From: Christensenellaceae bacterium Phil1
Lineage (GTDB): Bacteria > Bacillota > Clostridia > Christensenellales > CAG-138
Reading direction: 5' to 3'
Assembly: GCA_001940855.1 (NCBI GenBank)
Contig: MSGS01000024.1
Location: 1-34,436 of the forward strand
Length of the DNA: 34,436 bases
The notes beneath the pieces were generated by a model. The model was not told the DNA's origin. It saw nothing but the letters and a program-made list of their open reading frames with translations, and did not search any database. Positions 1 through 8,419 of the stretch are shown here, in pieces; position 1 is the first letter of the stretch, and every line of letters begins with the position of its first letter. A program made the position numbers and the translations under genes.

Positions 1-93
1 TTGTCAACGCCTTTTTTGCAAAAAAACTTGAATCTTTTTTGCCGACCTCAAATTTTGTTAGGCACAGCGGGCTTTTTCTCTGCAAAATAAATT
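1..93. other. Non-coding stretch at window start
   Basis: I see no gene here. The DNA is rich in A and T runs. A small A/T hairpin can form between 18-25 and 35-42 (GCAAAAAA against TTTTTTGC). It may be the tail of a terminator belonging to a gene to the left of the window, but that gene is not visible. Confidence 0.4.
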
Positions 94-123
94 GCGGGGC
101 AAAGCGCTGCCGCCTTGCCCCGC
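82..123 (-). terminator. Intrinsic terminator of the sortase lipoprotein gene
   Basis: A 9-bp perfect stem (GCGGGGCAA at 94-102 with TTGCCCCGC at 115-123) lies 43 bases beyond the stop codon of the minus-strand gene. Read on the minus strand it is followed by a T-rich stretch (AATTTATTTTG). The plus-strand side has no T-run, so it acts on the minus strand. Confidence 0.7.
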
Positions 124-165
124 ATGGAATATTATAGATTTTGTCGTTAATAAACGCCAAGCTTT

Positions 166-2259
166 TTAATAATCTACCTTCTTCAGCATGAAGTACAGCC
201 TTGCGCCCTTGCCGGCGTCGCTGTGCTGCGTTGCGCAGGTGAACACGGTGAGGAAATCGTCCTTCACGTTAACGTTGGTGTTCAGCTCAAGCCCGCTCAG
301 CTCTTTGGTCTGCTTTACGCAATCGTCTATCCAGGCCTGAACCTTTTCATCGGTGTCCTTATCGTGGTTTGTGTTGCCATAGGGATACCAAACGTACTCC
401 ATCAGGGACTTTTCAACGTCCGCGGGAGCCTTGGTTTCAAACATGGCGAATATCTCGTAGCGCGCCTCCTCGCCATAGAGATACACGTCCCACACGCGCT
501 CGGAATACACCTTCAAATCGGGCAGGTTGCTGAGTTCCTTGCCGCAATACTTCTTTTCCTCGCAGTTCGACTTGCCCATATTGAATTCCTCAATATGGTG
601 AAGCTGATGGAACATGCTGCCGGAGGGCCTGGAGTTGTGGCCGGTTATTACGTCGTTATGCTGCTGGCCGTAATAATAGGCGTAAACGGAGCCGGACTCG
701 GCCTTTTCCTTGGCGGGGGTATGGTCGTTATAGTACCATTTGCCCGTCATATCGAACATGATGGGATAGCTTACATTCGTGCCGAGCACCTCAATGTAAC
801 CCACGGTATCGTTATTCGCTTCGTAAGCGCTCTTGAACTTATCGGCGTAGGTACCCCTTACCTTCCTGCCGAACTGGTCTATGCTGCCGGTGCCCGCAAT
901 GTATGCGGCAATGGTGTTCTTGTCAGCCGCGCGGCATTCCGGAGCGGGCAGGCCGTAGGAAAGGCTAAGCTGCAATGCGCGCAGCTTTGCGCCGCTAAGG
1001 TCGCTCTGCTTTGTGAGCACGGCGTCTATAAGTGCGGAATCCTCGTTCGTCACGGCGCCGTCGCCGTTGCCGTCGCCCATTATCACTATTTCGCCCACGT
1101 CGCCCGCCTTCATGCCGGTGGCAACCGTGTCGGTATCGGCGGCCTCGCTGCCGTCCGCCTTGGTTATGGCAACGCTGTCCGCGCCCGTGAACAGGGCGAT
1201 CAGCTTCTTCGCCTGCTCAACGGTGCTGCCTATTTCTATGCCGCGTATGTAGTTCGCGCCGTTCACGTTTTCAACATAGGGCCTCAGGTTGAACGTCCCC
1301 ACATCGCACTGTAAATCGGTATTCTTGCCGTATGCATAGGCATAGCCCGTGCGGTCCATAACAACCGCGTGCGTATCGCCCACGGCAACGGAAACCGCGT
1401 TCTTCACGGCGGTTATATCCTTTGAATCGGCGTATACGAGCGGGTCGTTGTCCGCCTCAACCTCCATGGCCGCAACCACGCTGCCGTCCGCACGCACGGC
1501 CACAAGACCCGCCGCGCCAACGTCAACCGCAACGTAATCGCTGTTTGCGTCAAAGGCGGCGGTGCTTACGGTGGCTATCAGCTTACCGTCTGCCGTTATG
1601 CCCGCAGCGCGGTCTGCGCCCGCGGCAATCTTTACAACATTGGCCCATGCGGAAACATCGGGCGCACCCGCGGTGGCCGCAACGGTACCGTCGCTCTTGA
1701 GGCCTATTGCAAAGCTTTCGCCCGCCGCAACCCATACCATGTCGCTCCATGCGGAAACATCGGGCGCGCCGCTGGTGCCGGTAACGGTGCCGTCGTTAAG
1801 CAGCGCAACGGCAAAATCGCCGCCCATGGCCGCCATGTATACGTTGCTCCAGCCCGAAACGGCCTCGCTGCCGGTCATCTCGCCCGCAAACAGGGCGCTG
1901 CCGTCCGCCTTAACGCCTATGGTGGCGCTCTTGTTGGCCGCAACGAACACTATGTCGGTCCAATTGCTCGTCCTGCGCTGGCCGTATTGGTCATGTCCGC
2001 CGGAAACTATCGTGCCGTTGGTCCTCAGGCCAACGTTATGTATGCTGCCCGCAGCTATCATGCCCGTGCCGCCGAGCGGAGCGCGCGTAAGGGCGGCACC
2101 CGCAGTTTGGCTCTGGCCGGGGTCTGTACTCTCCTGCGGCTTGGGCGTTGTGTCGCCCACGTTTACGGGAAGGTCAACATCCCCGTTATCCTGACCGCAT
2201 CCTGCAAAAAGCGCCGTCGCCATTATAAGCGTAAGCAGCGCAGCAATGATCTTTTTCAT
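166..2259 (-). CDS. Lipoprotein with RCC1-like repeats, dockerin-like loop and class B-like sortase domain
   Basis: 697 residues. Residues 1-21 are a lipoprotein signal peptide with lipobox LFAGC (lipidated Cys21). A Thr/Pro/Gln linker follows, then about five RCC1/alpha-tubulin-suppressor-type repeats (roughly 65-315, recurring AAG...FAIGLKSDGTV). Residues 394-420 hold a dockerin-like EF-hand loop (D396, N398, D400, D407). The C-terminal part (about 485-697) resembles sortase B: GHNSR with His541, TVFTCAT with Cys675 and ARLYF with Arg687, matching the His/Cys/Arg catalytic triad. Such an enzyme would join surface proteins to cell wall or to each other outside the membrane. Anchoring a sortase by a lipid and not by a transmembrane helix, with a repeat domain attached, is unusual. 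GGAGG sits 7 bases before the ATG. No sortase substrate with an obvious sorting signal is visible nearby. The domain calls are firm; the biological role is inferred. Confidence 0.85.
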   Translation of the reverse strand: MKKIIAALLTLIMATALFAGCGQDNGDVDLPVNVGDTTPKPQESTDPGQSQTAGAALTRAPLGGTGMIAAGSIHNVGLRTNGTIVSGGHDQYGQRRTSNWTDIVFVAANKSATIGVKADGSALFAGEMTGSEAVSGWSNVYMAAMGGDFAVALLNDGTVTGTSGAPDVSAWSDMVWVAAGESFAIGLKSDGTVAATAGAPDVSAWANVVKIAAGADRAAGITADGKLIATVSTAAFDANSDYVAVDVGAAGLVAVRADGSVVAAMEVEADNDPLVYADSKDITAVKNAVSVAVGDTHAVVMDRTGYAYAYGKNTDLQCDVGTFNLRPYVENVNGANYIRGIEIGSTVEQAKKLIALFTGADSVAITKADGSEAADTDTVATGMKAGDVGEIVIMGDGNGDGAVTNEDSALIDAVLTKQSDLSGAKLRALQLSLSYGLPAPECRAADKNTIAAYIAGTGSIDQFGRKVRGTYADKFKSAYEANNDTVGYIEVLGTNVSYPIMFDMTGKWYYNDHTPAKEKAESGSVYAYYYGQQHNDVITGHNSRPSGSMFHQLHHIEEFNMGKSNCEEKKYCGKELSNLPDLKVYSERVWDVYLYGEEARYEIFAMFETKAPADVEKSLMEYVWYPYGNTNHDKDTDEKVQAWIDDCVKQTKELSGLELNTNVNVKDDFLTVFTCATQHSDAGKGARLYFMLKKVDY

Positions 2260-2302
2260 GCATTATCCTCCATTCGTCCTGCGTATGCAGAATCTTATGC
2301 AT

Positions 2303-2331
2303 ATCATATCATATCGCGGCTCCCGCCGCAA
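2303..2331 (-). promoter_or_regulatory. Likely sigma-A promoter of the sortase lipoprotein gene
   Basis: On the minus strand TTGCGG (2326-2331) and TATGAT (2303-2308) are separated by 17 bases. A small GC hairpin lies within the spacer. It drives the gene starting at 2259. Confidence 0.45.
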
Positions 2332-2399
2332 ACGAACCGCGCTTAATTTACATAATCTACATATTTTGTCCGCATATCGCGCCTTGCGCATGTTTTCGG

Positions 2400-2428
2400 T
2401 TGCCCTCGGCGGCAATAAAGGTTATAAT
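2400..2428 (+). promoter_or_regulatory. Sigma-A promoter of the yybS-gdpP-rplI-dnaB operon
   Basis: TTGCCC (2400-2405), a 17-base spacer and a perfect TATAAT (2423-2428) lie about 55 bases before yybS. No other good promoter is seen before gdpP or rplI, so this probably serves the whole operon. Confidence 0.65.
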
Positions 2429-2485
2429 ATAATATCTATATTATAAAGTAGGCGTCGGCACAGCGTCCGCCGCCGGAGGATGAAT

Positions 2486-3451
2486 TTGGAAACAAAAAAG
2501 GCTCCCGCATCGCGGGGTATTGTTATAGGTTTGGCGCTTGGCGCCGTTATGGGCGCGCTCAGCGGGTTCAGCGGGTTCAGCGAACTCGGCTTTGTGCTCG
2601 CGCCGGCGTTTCTGGGCTTCGTGCTCGGCTCGTGGGGTTATGCCGCGGGCGCGGTTTCTTTCGCCGCGTTCGGCATTGCGGCGTATTTTGTTGCCGGAAT
2701 AAGCGCGTTTCCTTATGTTCTCGGCGCGGCTCTGCCCGCTTCCGCCGTGATAGGCTATGTTATATATAATAAAAAGCCTTGGCGCACGGCCGTCGCCCTC
2801 GGCGCGCTGCTGATGGGCATCGGGCTTTATGCTTATATATGCCTGCCCAGCATACTTGAAGGGCAGGAACCTTTTTATGCAATAGAGTCCTTCATTTCCG
2901 CATTCAGTCAGGATTTTACCGCCCTTGCGCAGTCCACGGGAATGGATGAAGATAAGCTCAGCTATGTCCGCACCGGACTTTTGCTCTATGAGGAGATGGC
3001 CGAAAGGATGACCATGCGGTTCATCTGCACGGCCGCCATGTTCTTCGCCCTTATCGATACGCTTATCGCCCGCGCGTTCACCCGCCGCACCGGGCGGGAG
3101 CTTCGCCCAATGGCGCCCATGCCGCTTTGGCAGCTTTCGCGCAACTTTACCTATGCCGCGGGCGCGGCCATTCTCGGCGCGGTGGCAACGCTGCTTTTGC
3201 AGCTAAACAATTCCGAAAGCGTGCTGGAGGCCGCGCAGCAGGTTGTGCTGGGGCCGCTTGCGCTCATGGGCTTCTGCTATCTCGATTTCAGCACCCGCCT
3301 CGGCCGCCCCGGCAGCAAGGCTAAGCGCATAATAATATATGTGCTCATCGTGCTCGTGCGGTACCGCACCAACATACTGGCGCTCGTCGGCCTTATGGAC
3401 AAAATGCTCAAAACGCGCACGCGCTTCGTGCCGAATGATAAAGCCAAATAA
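2486..3451 (+). CDS. yybS: YybS-like DUF2232 membrane protein
   Basis: A hydrophobic protein of about 321 residues with 7-8 predicted membrane segments, strongest from residue 15 to 125, then around 165-190 and 220-290. It resembles the YybS/DUF2232 family, whose members may act as energy-coupling-type S components; the biochemical role is not established. The position directly before gdpP, rplI and dnaB is the classic Firmicute arrangement and is the main support for the name. Start choice: an ATG exists at 2480, but the ribosome binding site GGAGG (2475-2479) touches it directly. The TTG at 2486 lies at the ideal 6-base distance and is the more likely start. Confidence 0.75.
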   Translation: METKKAPASRGIVIGLALGAVMGALSGFSGFSELGFVLAPAFLGFVLGSWGYAAGAVSFAAFGIAAYFVAGISAFPYVLGAALPASAVIGYVIYNKKPWRTAVALGALLMGIGLYAYICLPSILEGQEPFYAIESFISAFSQDFTALAQSTGMDEDKLSYVRTGLLLYEEMAERMTMRFICTAAMFFALIDTLIARAFTRRTGRELRPMAPMPLWQLSRNFTYAAGAAILGAVATLLLQLNNSESVLEAAQQVVLGPLALMGFCYLDFSTRLGRPGSKAKRIIIYVLIVLVRYRTNILALVGLMDKMLKTRTRFVPNDKAK

Positions 3452-3488
3452 CCCCGGGGGAGGGTACCTTGGCCCCACAGGAAAGGAT

Positions 3489-5462
3489 ATGTTTATGGAA
3501 AAGAAACCGTATGCCGCGCTTGTACCGCTGTTCGTCGCGGCGCTGGCTGCTTCAGCCGCGCTGGCGCTGTTCCTAAAGCCGCTTTGGGTCGGCCTTCTGT
3601 CCGCGGCGCTCGTTGTGGCGTGCTTCGGCATAGGCATGGTAATAATAGGCGCGCGCTGGCGGCAGCTTCAGCAGGAATGCGACGATATTTTCCTTGAAAA
3701 TTCATCCGCCGCTTCTTCCATAATAAATACAATTGATGTGCCCGCGCTCATATTCGATGATTCCGGCCGCATAATCTGGTCCAACGAGGCCATGGACGAA
3801 ATTTATTCCGGGCGGGACATAAAAAGGATTCTGCCCTCGCTCGATACCCACGCCCCCACTCAGGCCACCACGCTTGAGTTCAACGGCAAAGCGTATCAAA
3901 TAATGTGCAGCCCCATAAAGCGGGAGCACCCCTCCGCGCATAAGCTCACCTTCCAGTATTGGCTCGATAGGACGGAGGCGCTGCATTATACCCGCCTTTA
4001 TGAAGAAAACATGCCGGTAGTGGCACTTATATACGTTGATAATTACGAGGAGCTGAATGCCGATAAGCAGTTCCAGCGCAACAGCGTGCTTTCGGAGGTG
4101 GAAGGCCTTGTCAGCAAGTTCACCTCTTCAATTCAGGGCACATACCGCCGCTATGAAAACGCGCGCTTCTTCCTTATATTCGAAGCAAAGTACATGGACG
4201 CGCTGGAGAAGGAGCGTTTCAAGCTGCTTGAGCTTGCCCATGCCATAGATACCGGCACCGAGCAGACCGTTACCCTTTCAATAGCCGTGGGCGCCGAAAG
4301 CCAGGTTGCGCACAGCGACGAATCCGCAAGGCAGGCAATGGAGCTTGCGCTCGGCCGCGGGGGAGACCAGGCCGTTGTAAAGCGCGGCACGAACTATGCC
4401 TTCTTCGGCGGGCAGAAGCAGATCGCCCTCACGCGGCAGTCCCGCGTAAAGGCAAGGCTTTTTGCAAAGGCGCTGCGCCAGCTTATGGAAAATTCGGATA
4501 TGGTGTTCGTAATGGGCCACAAGAACGCCGATATGGACTGCATTGGCGCGGCTTTGGGGCTTATGCGTCTGAGCCAGTGCGCAAACCGCCGCGGCTATAT
4601 AGTGCTTGATGAATCGAATGCAACTATCGAGGGCGCGCTCGACAGCATGGCCGAAAGCAAGCAGTATCACGACTGCGTCCGTACCGTGGAGCAGGCGCTT
4701 CAGCTTATCCGGCCCACAAGCGTGCTTGTCGTTGTCGATACTCAGCGCACAAGCTCCGTCCTTTCGCCCCAGCTTTATAACAAGGCCGCAAAAACCGTTA
4801 TAATAGATCATCACCGCCGCCCCGTGGATTCGCTCAGCGCGCCTACGCTTAATTATTACGAAGCCGGCGCAAGCTCCGCCTGCGAAATGGTAACGGAAGT
4901 GATGCAGTATTTTGCGGACGGGCTCAAGCCCACGCCGTTTGAATCGAGCGCACTGCTTACCGGCATGACCATGGACACCAAGAGCTTTGCAATAAATACC
5001 GGCGCAAGAACGTTTGAAGCGGCGGGCTTCCTTAGGCGCAGCGGCGCGGATACCAGCATGGTAAAGCTTATGTATCAGGACGATATGACCACCTTCCGCA
5101 ACCGCGCGAAGGTAGTCGAAAACGCCACCATAATGGATGGCGGCATAGCCATATCCACCTGCTCAAAGGATATGCCGAACAATATGCTCATCGCGGCGCA
5201 GGCGGCGGATGCTCTCCTTTCAATAAAGGGGATACAGGCTTCCTTCGTGCTTGCGGAAACACCCGGCGGCATAAACATAAGCGGCCGCAGCTTAGGGCAG
5301 ATCAACGTTCAGCTTATATTGGAGCGCATAGGCGGCGGCGGGCATCTTGCCGTTGCGGGGGCGCAGCTTAAGGATATAACAATGAACGAAGCCGTTGACA
5401 AGCTGACCGACAGCATTTACTCTTATTTGGACGAAATAGGCGCGGATTATTCGCGCTCATAA
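3489..5462 (+). CDS. gdpP: Cyclic-di-AMP phosphodiesterase GdpP (YybT family)
   Basis: About 657 residues, close to the 659 of Bacillus subtilis GdpP. It degrades the second messenger c-di-AMP to pApA and so affects potassium and osmolyte balance, cell-wall stress and beta-lactam tolerance. Domain order: two N-terminal membrane helices (about 10-55), a PAS-like segment (70-165), a degenerate GGDEF domain (175-315), then DHH/DHHA1. Visible catalytic motifs are GHKNADMDCIGA, VVVDTQ, IIDHH (Asp440, His441, His442) and the C-terminal GGGGHLAVAGAQ. The open frame extends further upstream, but the ATG at 3489 has AGGAAAGG just before it and gives the family length, so the start was placed there. 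It is followed by rplI after 33 bases. Confidence 0.95.
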   Translation: MFMEKKPYAALVPLFVAALAASAALALFLKPLWVGLLSAALVVACFGIGMVIIGARWRQLQQECDDIFLENSSAASSIINTIDVPALIFDDSGRIIWSNEAMDEIYSGRDIKRILPSLDTHAPTQATTLEFNGKAYQIMCSPIKREHPSAHKLTFQYWLDRTEALHYTRLYEENMPVVALIYVDNYEELNADKQFQRNSVLSEVEGLVSKFTSSIQGTYRRYENARFFLIFEAKYMDALEKERFKLLELAHAIDTGTEQTVTLSIAVGAESQVAHSDESARQAMELALGRGGDQAVVKRGTNYAFFGGQKQIALTRQSRVKARLFAKALRQLMENSDMVFVMGHKNADMDCIGAALGLMRLSQCANRRGYIVLDESNATIEGALDSMAESKQYHDCVRTVEQALQLIRPTSVLVVVDTQRTSSVLSPQLYNKAAKTVIIDHHRRPVDSLSAPTLNYYEAGASSACEMVTEVMQYFADGLKPTPFESSALLTGMTMDTKSFAINTGARTFEAAGFLRRSGADTSMVKLMYQDDMTTFRNRAKVVENATIMDGGIAISTCSKDMPNNMLIAAQAADALLSIKGIQASFVLAETPGGINISGRSLGQINVQLILERIGGGGHLAVAGAQLKDITMNEAVDKLTDSIYSYLDEIGADYSRS

Positions 5463-5495
5463 TAAAGAAATAACCAACAGGAGGTTTATAAAAAC

Positions 5496-5954
5496 ATGAA
5501 AGTCATTCTGCAAAAGGACGTTAAAGGCACCGGTAAGGCGGGCGACGTTTGCGAAGTAAACGACGGCTACGCCCGCAATTTCCTCATCCCGCGCAAGCTG
5601 GCCCTTCCCGGGGACGCAAGCAGCATCAACGCCGCCAATATAAAAAAGCAGGCCGATGCGCACCGCCTTGAAATGCAGCGCAAGCGCGCCAAGGAGCTTG
5701 CCGCCGGCATGAACGGGCTGAACGTTAAGGTATACGCCAAGTGCGGCGAAAACGGCAGGCTTTTCGGCTCAATAGGCGCGGCGGAAATATCCGCCGGCCT
5801 TAAGGAGCAGCACGGGCTTGACGTGGACAAGAAAAAAATTCGCCTTGACGAGCCCATAAAGGCGCTTGGCAAGCTGAACGTTACCGCGCATCTTTACGAA
5901 AACGCGGACGCGAAGTTCGAAGTAGAGGTTCTTCCCCTGCCCCAGAACAACTGA
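5496..5954 (+). CDS. rplI: Ribosomal protein L9
   Basis: 152 residues, normal for bL9. The N-terminal rRNA-binding signature MKVILQKDVKGTGKAGD followed by DGYARNFLIPRKLA is clear. A long linking helix (about 45-75) and a C-terminal domain follow. L9 binds 23S rRNA near the L1 stalk and helps hold the reading frame. AGGAGG stands before the ATG. It lies between gdpP and dnaB, as in many Firmicutes. Confidence 0.98.
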   Translation: MKVILQKDVKGTGKAGDVCEVNDGYARNFLIPRKLALPGDASSINAANIKKQADAHRLEMQRKRAKELAAGMNGLNVKVYAKCGENGRLFGSIGAAEISAGLKEQHGLDVDKKKIRLDEPIKALGKLNVTAHLYENADAKFEVEVLPLPQNN

Positions 5955-5996
5955 TTTATACCCTGAGAGCAACACATTAAAGGTGGAAAGATAAAA

Positions 5997-7355
5997 GTGG
6001 AAGCAAGGACTCCCCCGCATTCGCTGGAGGCGGAAAAAAGCGTGCTGGGCAGCATGCTCATCAGCCGCGATGCAGCCGAACTTTCGGCAGAGATGCTGAC
6101 CGTTCAGGATTTTTACATGCCGCAGCATCAATATATATTCGAAGCCATGTGCGACCTGGTCAACCATGCCAAGGCCGTGGACAGCGTTACCATTGTGGAT
6201 GCGCTGGAGCGGGCGGGCAAGCTGGCTGCCGCCGGCGGCATAGGCTACATTGCGGAGCTTTCGCTTTTTGTCCCCAGCGCAGCCAACGTAAGCTACTATA
6301 TTAAAATAGTAGAGGACAGGAGCGTTCTGCGTCAGCTTATAGCCGCGGGCGGCGAAATAATAAAAACCGCCAGCGATTCCGACGCCCCCATAACCGATAT
6401 ATTGGACGAAGCCGAACGGCGCGTATTCAATATATCCATGAAAAAGAACGAGGACACAATGGTTCCCGTGGACAAAAGCGCGCTGGAAGCGTATATGCGC
6501 ATAGGCGAGCTTATGAAAACCAAGGGCGAAATAAGCGGCGTGCCGACGGGGTTTAAGGAGCTGGACGAGCTTACGAGCGGCCTTCAGAAGGGCGACCTTA
6601 TAATCGTTGCCGCAAGGCCGAGCGTCGGCAAATCCACATTCGCAATGAACATAGCCGAATACGCCGCAACCGCAGCCAATAAAAAGGTCGCCGTATTCAG
6701 CCTTGAAATGAGCCACGAGCAGCTTACCACCCGTATGCTCTGCTCATTGGCTAAAGTGGACATGCAAAAGGTGAACACCGGCGAAACCACGGAGGAGGAT
6801 CTTCTGGTCCTGAGCGACGCTCTGCTTACCCTGAGCGATTCAAAAATGTATATCGATGACAGCGGCAATCTCAGCGTTGCCGATATACGCAGCCGCTGCC
6901 GCCGCCAGCAGACGCGCTACGGGCTCGATCTGGTTGTTATAGACTATCTGGGCCTGTTACAGCTCGGCAACAAGCGCGGCAGCCTTGTGGCGGACATTGC
7001 GGAGGCCACGCGCGCGCTGAAGATACTCGCTAAAGAGCTTCAGGTGCCGATTATGCTTTTGTGCCAGCTTTCCCGCGGCTCCGAAAGCAGGAAGGAAAAC
7101 GGCTACCGCCCCATATTGGCGGATCTGCGCGACTCCGGCGCAATAGAGCAGGACGCGGACATGGTGCTTCTGCTCTACCGCAAGGCGCTCGCCATGCGCA
7201 ACAGGAAGGACGATTCCGAATACGGCGGCGCCCCTGGCGAGGAGATAGAGGACAACACGGCGGAGGTAATAGTTGCCAAGAACCGCAACGGCCCGCTCAA
7301 AACCGTCAATTTGGCGTTCCAGGGCATGTTCTCCCGCTTCGTGAACCCGTCCTAA
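5997..7355 (+). CDS. dnaB: Replicative DNA helicase DnaB (DnaC in Bacillus)
   Basis: 452 residues. It unwinds DNA at the replication fork as a hexameric ring. The N-terminal domain (about 1-100, starting with the family pattern PPHSLEAEKSVLGSML) is followed by a linker and the RecA-like ATPase domain. Walker A is ARPSVGKST with Lys212; Walker B is LVVIDYLGLL; the late motif LRDSGAIEQDADMVLLLYR is also present. It begins with GTG at 5997, with AGGTGG at a suitable distance; no better start is seen nearby. It is the last gene of the operon and is followed at once by a terminator. Confidence 0.97.
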   Translation: MEARTPPHSLEAEKSVLGSMLISRDAAELSAEMLTVQDFYMPQHQYIFEAMCDLVNHAKAVDSVTIVDALERAGKLAAAGGIGYIAELSLFVPSAANVSYYIKIVEDRSVLRQLIAAGGEIIKTASDSDAPITDILDEAERRVFNISMKKNEDTMVPVDKSALEAYMRIGELMKTKGEISGVPTGFKELDELTSGLQKGDLIIVAARPSVGKSTFAMNIAEYAATAANKKVAVFSLEMSHEQLTTRMLCSLAKVDMQKVNTGETTEEDLLVLSDALLTLSDSKMYIDDSGNLSVADIRSRCRRQQTRYGLDLVVIDYLGLLQLGNKRGSLVADIAEATRALKILAKELQVPIMLLCQLSRGSESRKENGYRPILADLRDSGAIEQDADMVLLLYRKALAMRNRKDDSEYGGAPGEEIEDNTAEVIVAKNRNGPLKTVNLAFQGMFSRFVNPS

Positions 7356-7373
7356 ACAGCATATAAAAAGCAT

Positions 7374-7400
7374 AACGCCCGCTGACCACGGGCGTTTTTT
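7374..7400 (+). terminator. Terminator after dnaB
   Basis: An 8-bp perfect stem (AACGCCCG at 7374-7381 with CGGGCGTT at 7389-7396), a 7-base loop and a run of six T. It ends only 15 bases before the next start codon, so it lies inside the leader of the acetyltransferase gene. Confidence 0.85.
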
Positions 7401-7415
7401 CAGGAGGTAACAACT

Positions 7416-8039
7416 TTGGCTTTTCATCCGATAGATTTGGACTCATTCCCCCGCAGGGAGCATTATTTGAGCTTTATAGGCAACAATCAATGCAGCTATT
7501 CCATGACCGTAAACGTGGACATAACCGCGCTCGGCGCTCAAAAGCTTTACCCTGCCATGATATGGCTGCTCACGCGCACGGTTAATGAAATTCCTGAATT
7601 TCGCATGGCGCTTGTGGACGGCGTGCTTGGCGTATGTGATGATATGCACCCCGCATACACCGTTTTCAATAAGGAATCGAAAACCTTCTCCGGCATATGG
7701 ACGGAGTTTGACCCGAACTATTCAGCGTTCCTCGCCGCGTATGAGCGCGACAGCGCGCTGTATTCAGCCACCGTGTCCTATGCGCCCAAGCCCAACACCC
7801 CGCCCAACTCCTTCAATGTATCCATGATGCCGTGGGCAACGTTCACCGCAGTGAATCTCAATCTTTATAACGGCGGCACGGCGCTGCTGCCCATATTCAC
7901 GATGGGCAAAGCCTTCTTTGCGGACGGCCGCCGCCTGCTGCCCCTTGCCATACAGGCGCACCATGCCGTGTGCGACGGCTACCACATAGGCCGCTTCCTC
8001 GCCGCGCTGCAAGGGAATATTGATGGGTTTGAGGGGTAA
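7416..8039 (+). CDS. CatA-type chloramphenicol O-acetyltransferase family protein
   Basis: 207 residues, slightly shorter than classical CatA (about 215-220). The family transfers acetyl from acetyl-CoA to the 3-hydroxyl of chloramphenicol in a trimer. The catalytic motif HHAVCDGYH is intact (182-190), and the SFNVSMMPW segment plus the N-terminal FPRREHYLSFIG match the family. The start is TTG at 7416 with AGGAGG (7402-7407) 8 bases before it. Many chromosomal Clostridial homologues with this pattern have not been shown to confer resistance, so the substrate may be another small molecule. It has no promoter between the dnaB terminator and its start, so expression depends on read-through or on a promoter inside dnaB. 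Confidence 0.85.
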   Translation: MAFHPIDLDSFPRREHYLSFIGNNQCSYSMTVNVDITALGAQKLYPAMIWLLTRTVNEIPEFRMALVDGVLGVCDDMHPAYTVFNKESKTFSGIWTEFDPNYSAFLAAYERDSALYSATVSYAPKPNTPPNSFNVSMMPWATFTAVNLNLYNGGTALLPIFTMGKAFFADGRRLLPLAIQAHHAVCDGYHIGRFLAALQGNIDGFEG

Positions 8040-8057
8040 ATGCCCCGTACGTGTGCA

Positions 8058-8214
8058 GTACCAAAAGCCTGTCCTTAAAGGGGAGGTGGGTTTTGCGAAG
8101 CGAAAGCCGGAGGGGTTATAAACCAACTTATAGCTCTTTGTTTGTTACAACCCCTCAGTCACGGCTTACGCCGTGCCAGCTCCCCGTAAAGGGGAGCCTT
8201 TTGGTTAGCGGTAC
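8058..8214. repeat. MITE-like inverted-repeat element
   Basis: A stretch of about 157 bases bounded by GTACCAAAAGCC (8058-8069) and its imperfect inverse GGCTTTTGG-type end running to GTAC (8214). Inside, AAAGGGGAG (8077-8085) is matched by CTCCCC and GGGGAG blocks on the other arm, and GGAGGGGTT (8109-8117) pairs with AACCCCTC (8149-8156). The element can therefore fold into one long interrupted hairpin. It contains no gene. Elements of this look are scattered between genes in many Clostridia; I infer a non-autonomous transposable repeat but cannot count copies here. Confidence 0.6.
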
Positions 8215-8340
8215 ATAAAAACCATTGTACAATTTCGGCGGGCCGCCAATGACGGCCCCTACTTCGCATCTTATAAACTTTTGTCAAAAACCAAGGGGAC
8301 GGCCTCCCATCCCCACAACTTTACAATCTCCCGCGCTCAC

Positions 8341-8418
8341 CCGCCGCAAGGCGGACTTCACATGGCGCAGCCATATTTCACCCGTTCGTAAGAACGGATT
8401 TCACCGCGCGTAAGCGCG
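8341..8418. repeat. Array of four small hairpins joined by a TTCAC linker
   Basis: Four perfect stem-loops follow one another: 8341-8354 (CCGCC/GGCGG, loop GCAA), 8362-8374 (ATGGC/GCCAT, loop GCA), 8382-8397 (CCGTTC/GAACGG, loop GTAA) and 8405-8418 (CGCGC/GCGCG, loop GTAA). They are separated by the nearly constant 7-base linker A(C/T)TTCAC. The stems differ in sequence while the linkers are kept. It ends directly at the stop codon of the minus-strand MATE gene, so it would form part of that mRNA's 3' end. Confidence 0.7.
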
Positions 8419-8419
8419 C

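Noticed and set aside
223..1314. 363-residue open frame on the plus strand
   Set aside because: It is opposite the sortase lipoprotein gene, whose domains are clear. The plus-strand frame shows no family features.
3339..3488. Longer N-terminus for GdpP
   Set aside because: It would overlap yybS, adds a cysteine-rich stretch foreign to the family, and the ATG at 3489 gives the normal length.
8341..8418. CRISPR-like array
   Set aside because: The conserved unit is only about 7 bases, the variable parts are self-complementary hairpins and no cas gene is near.
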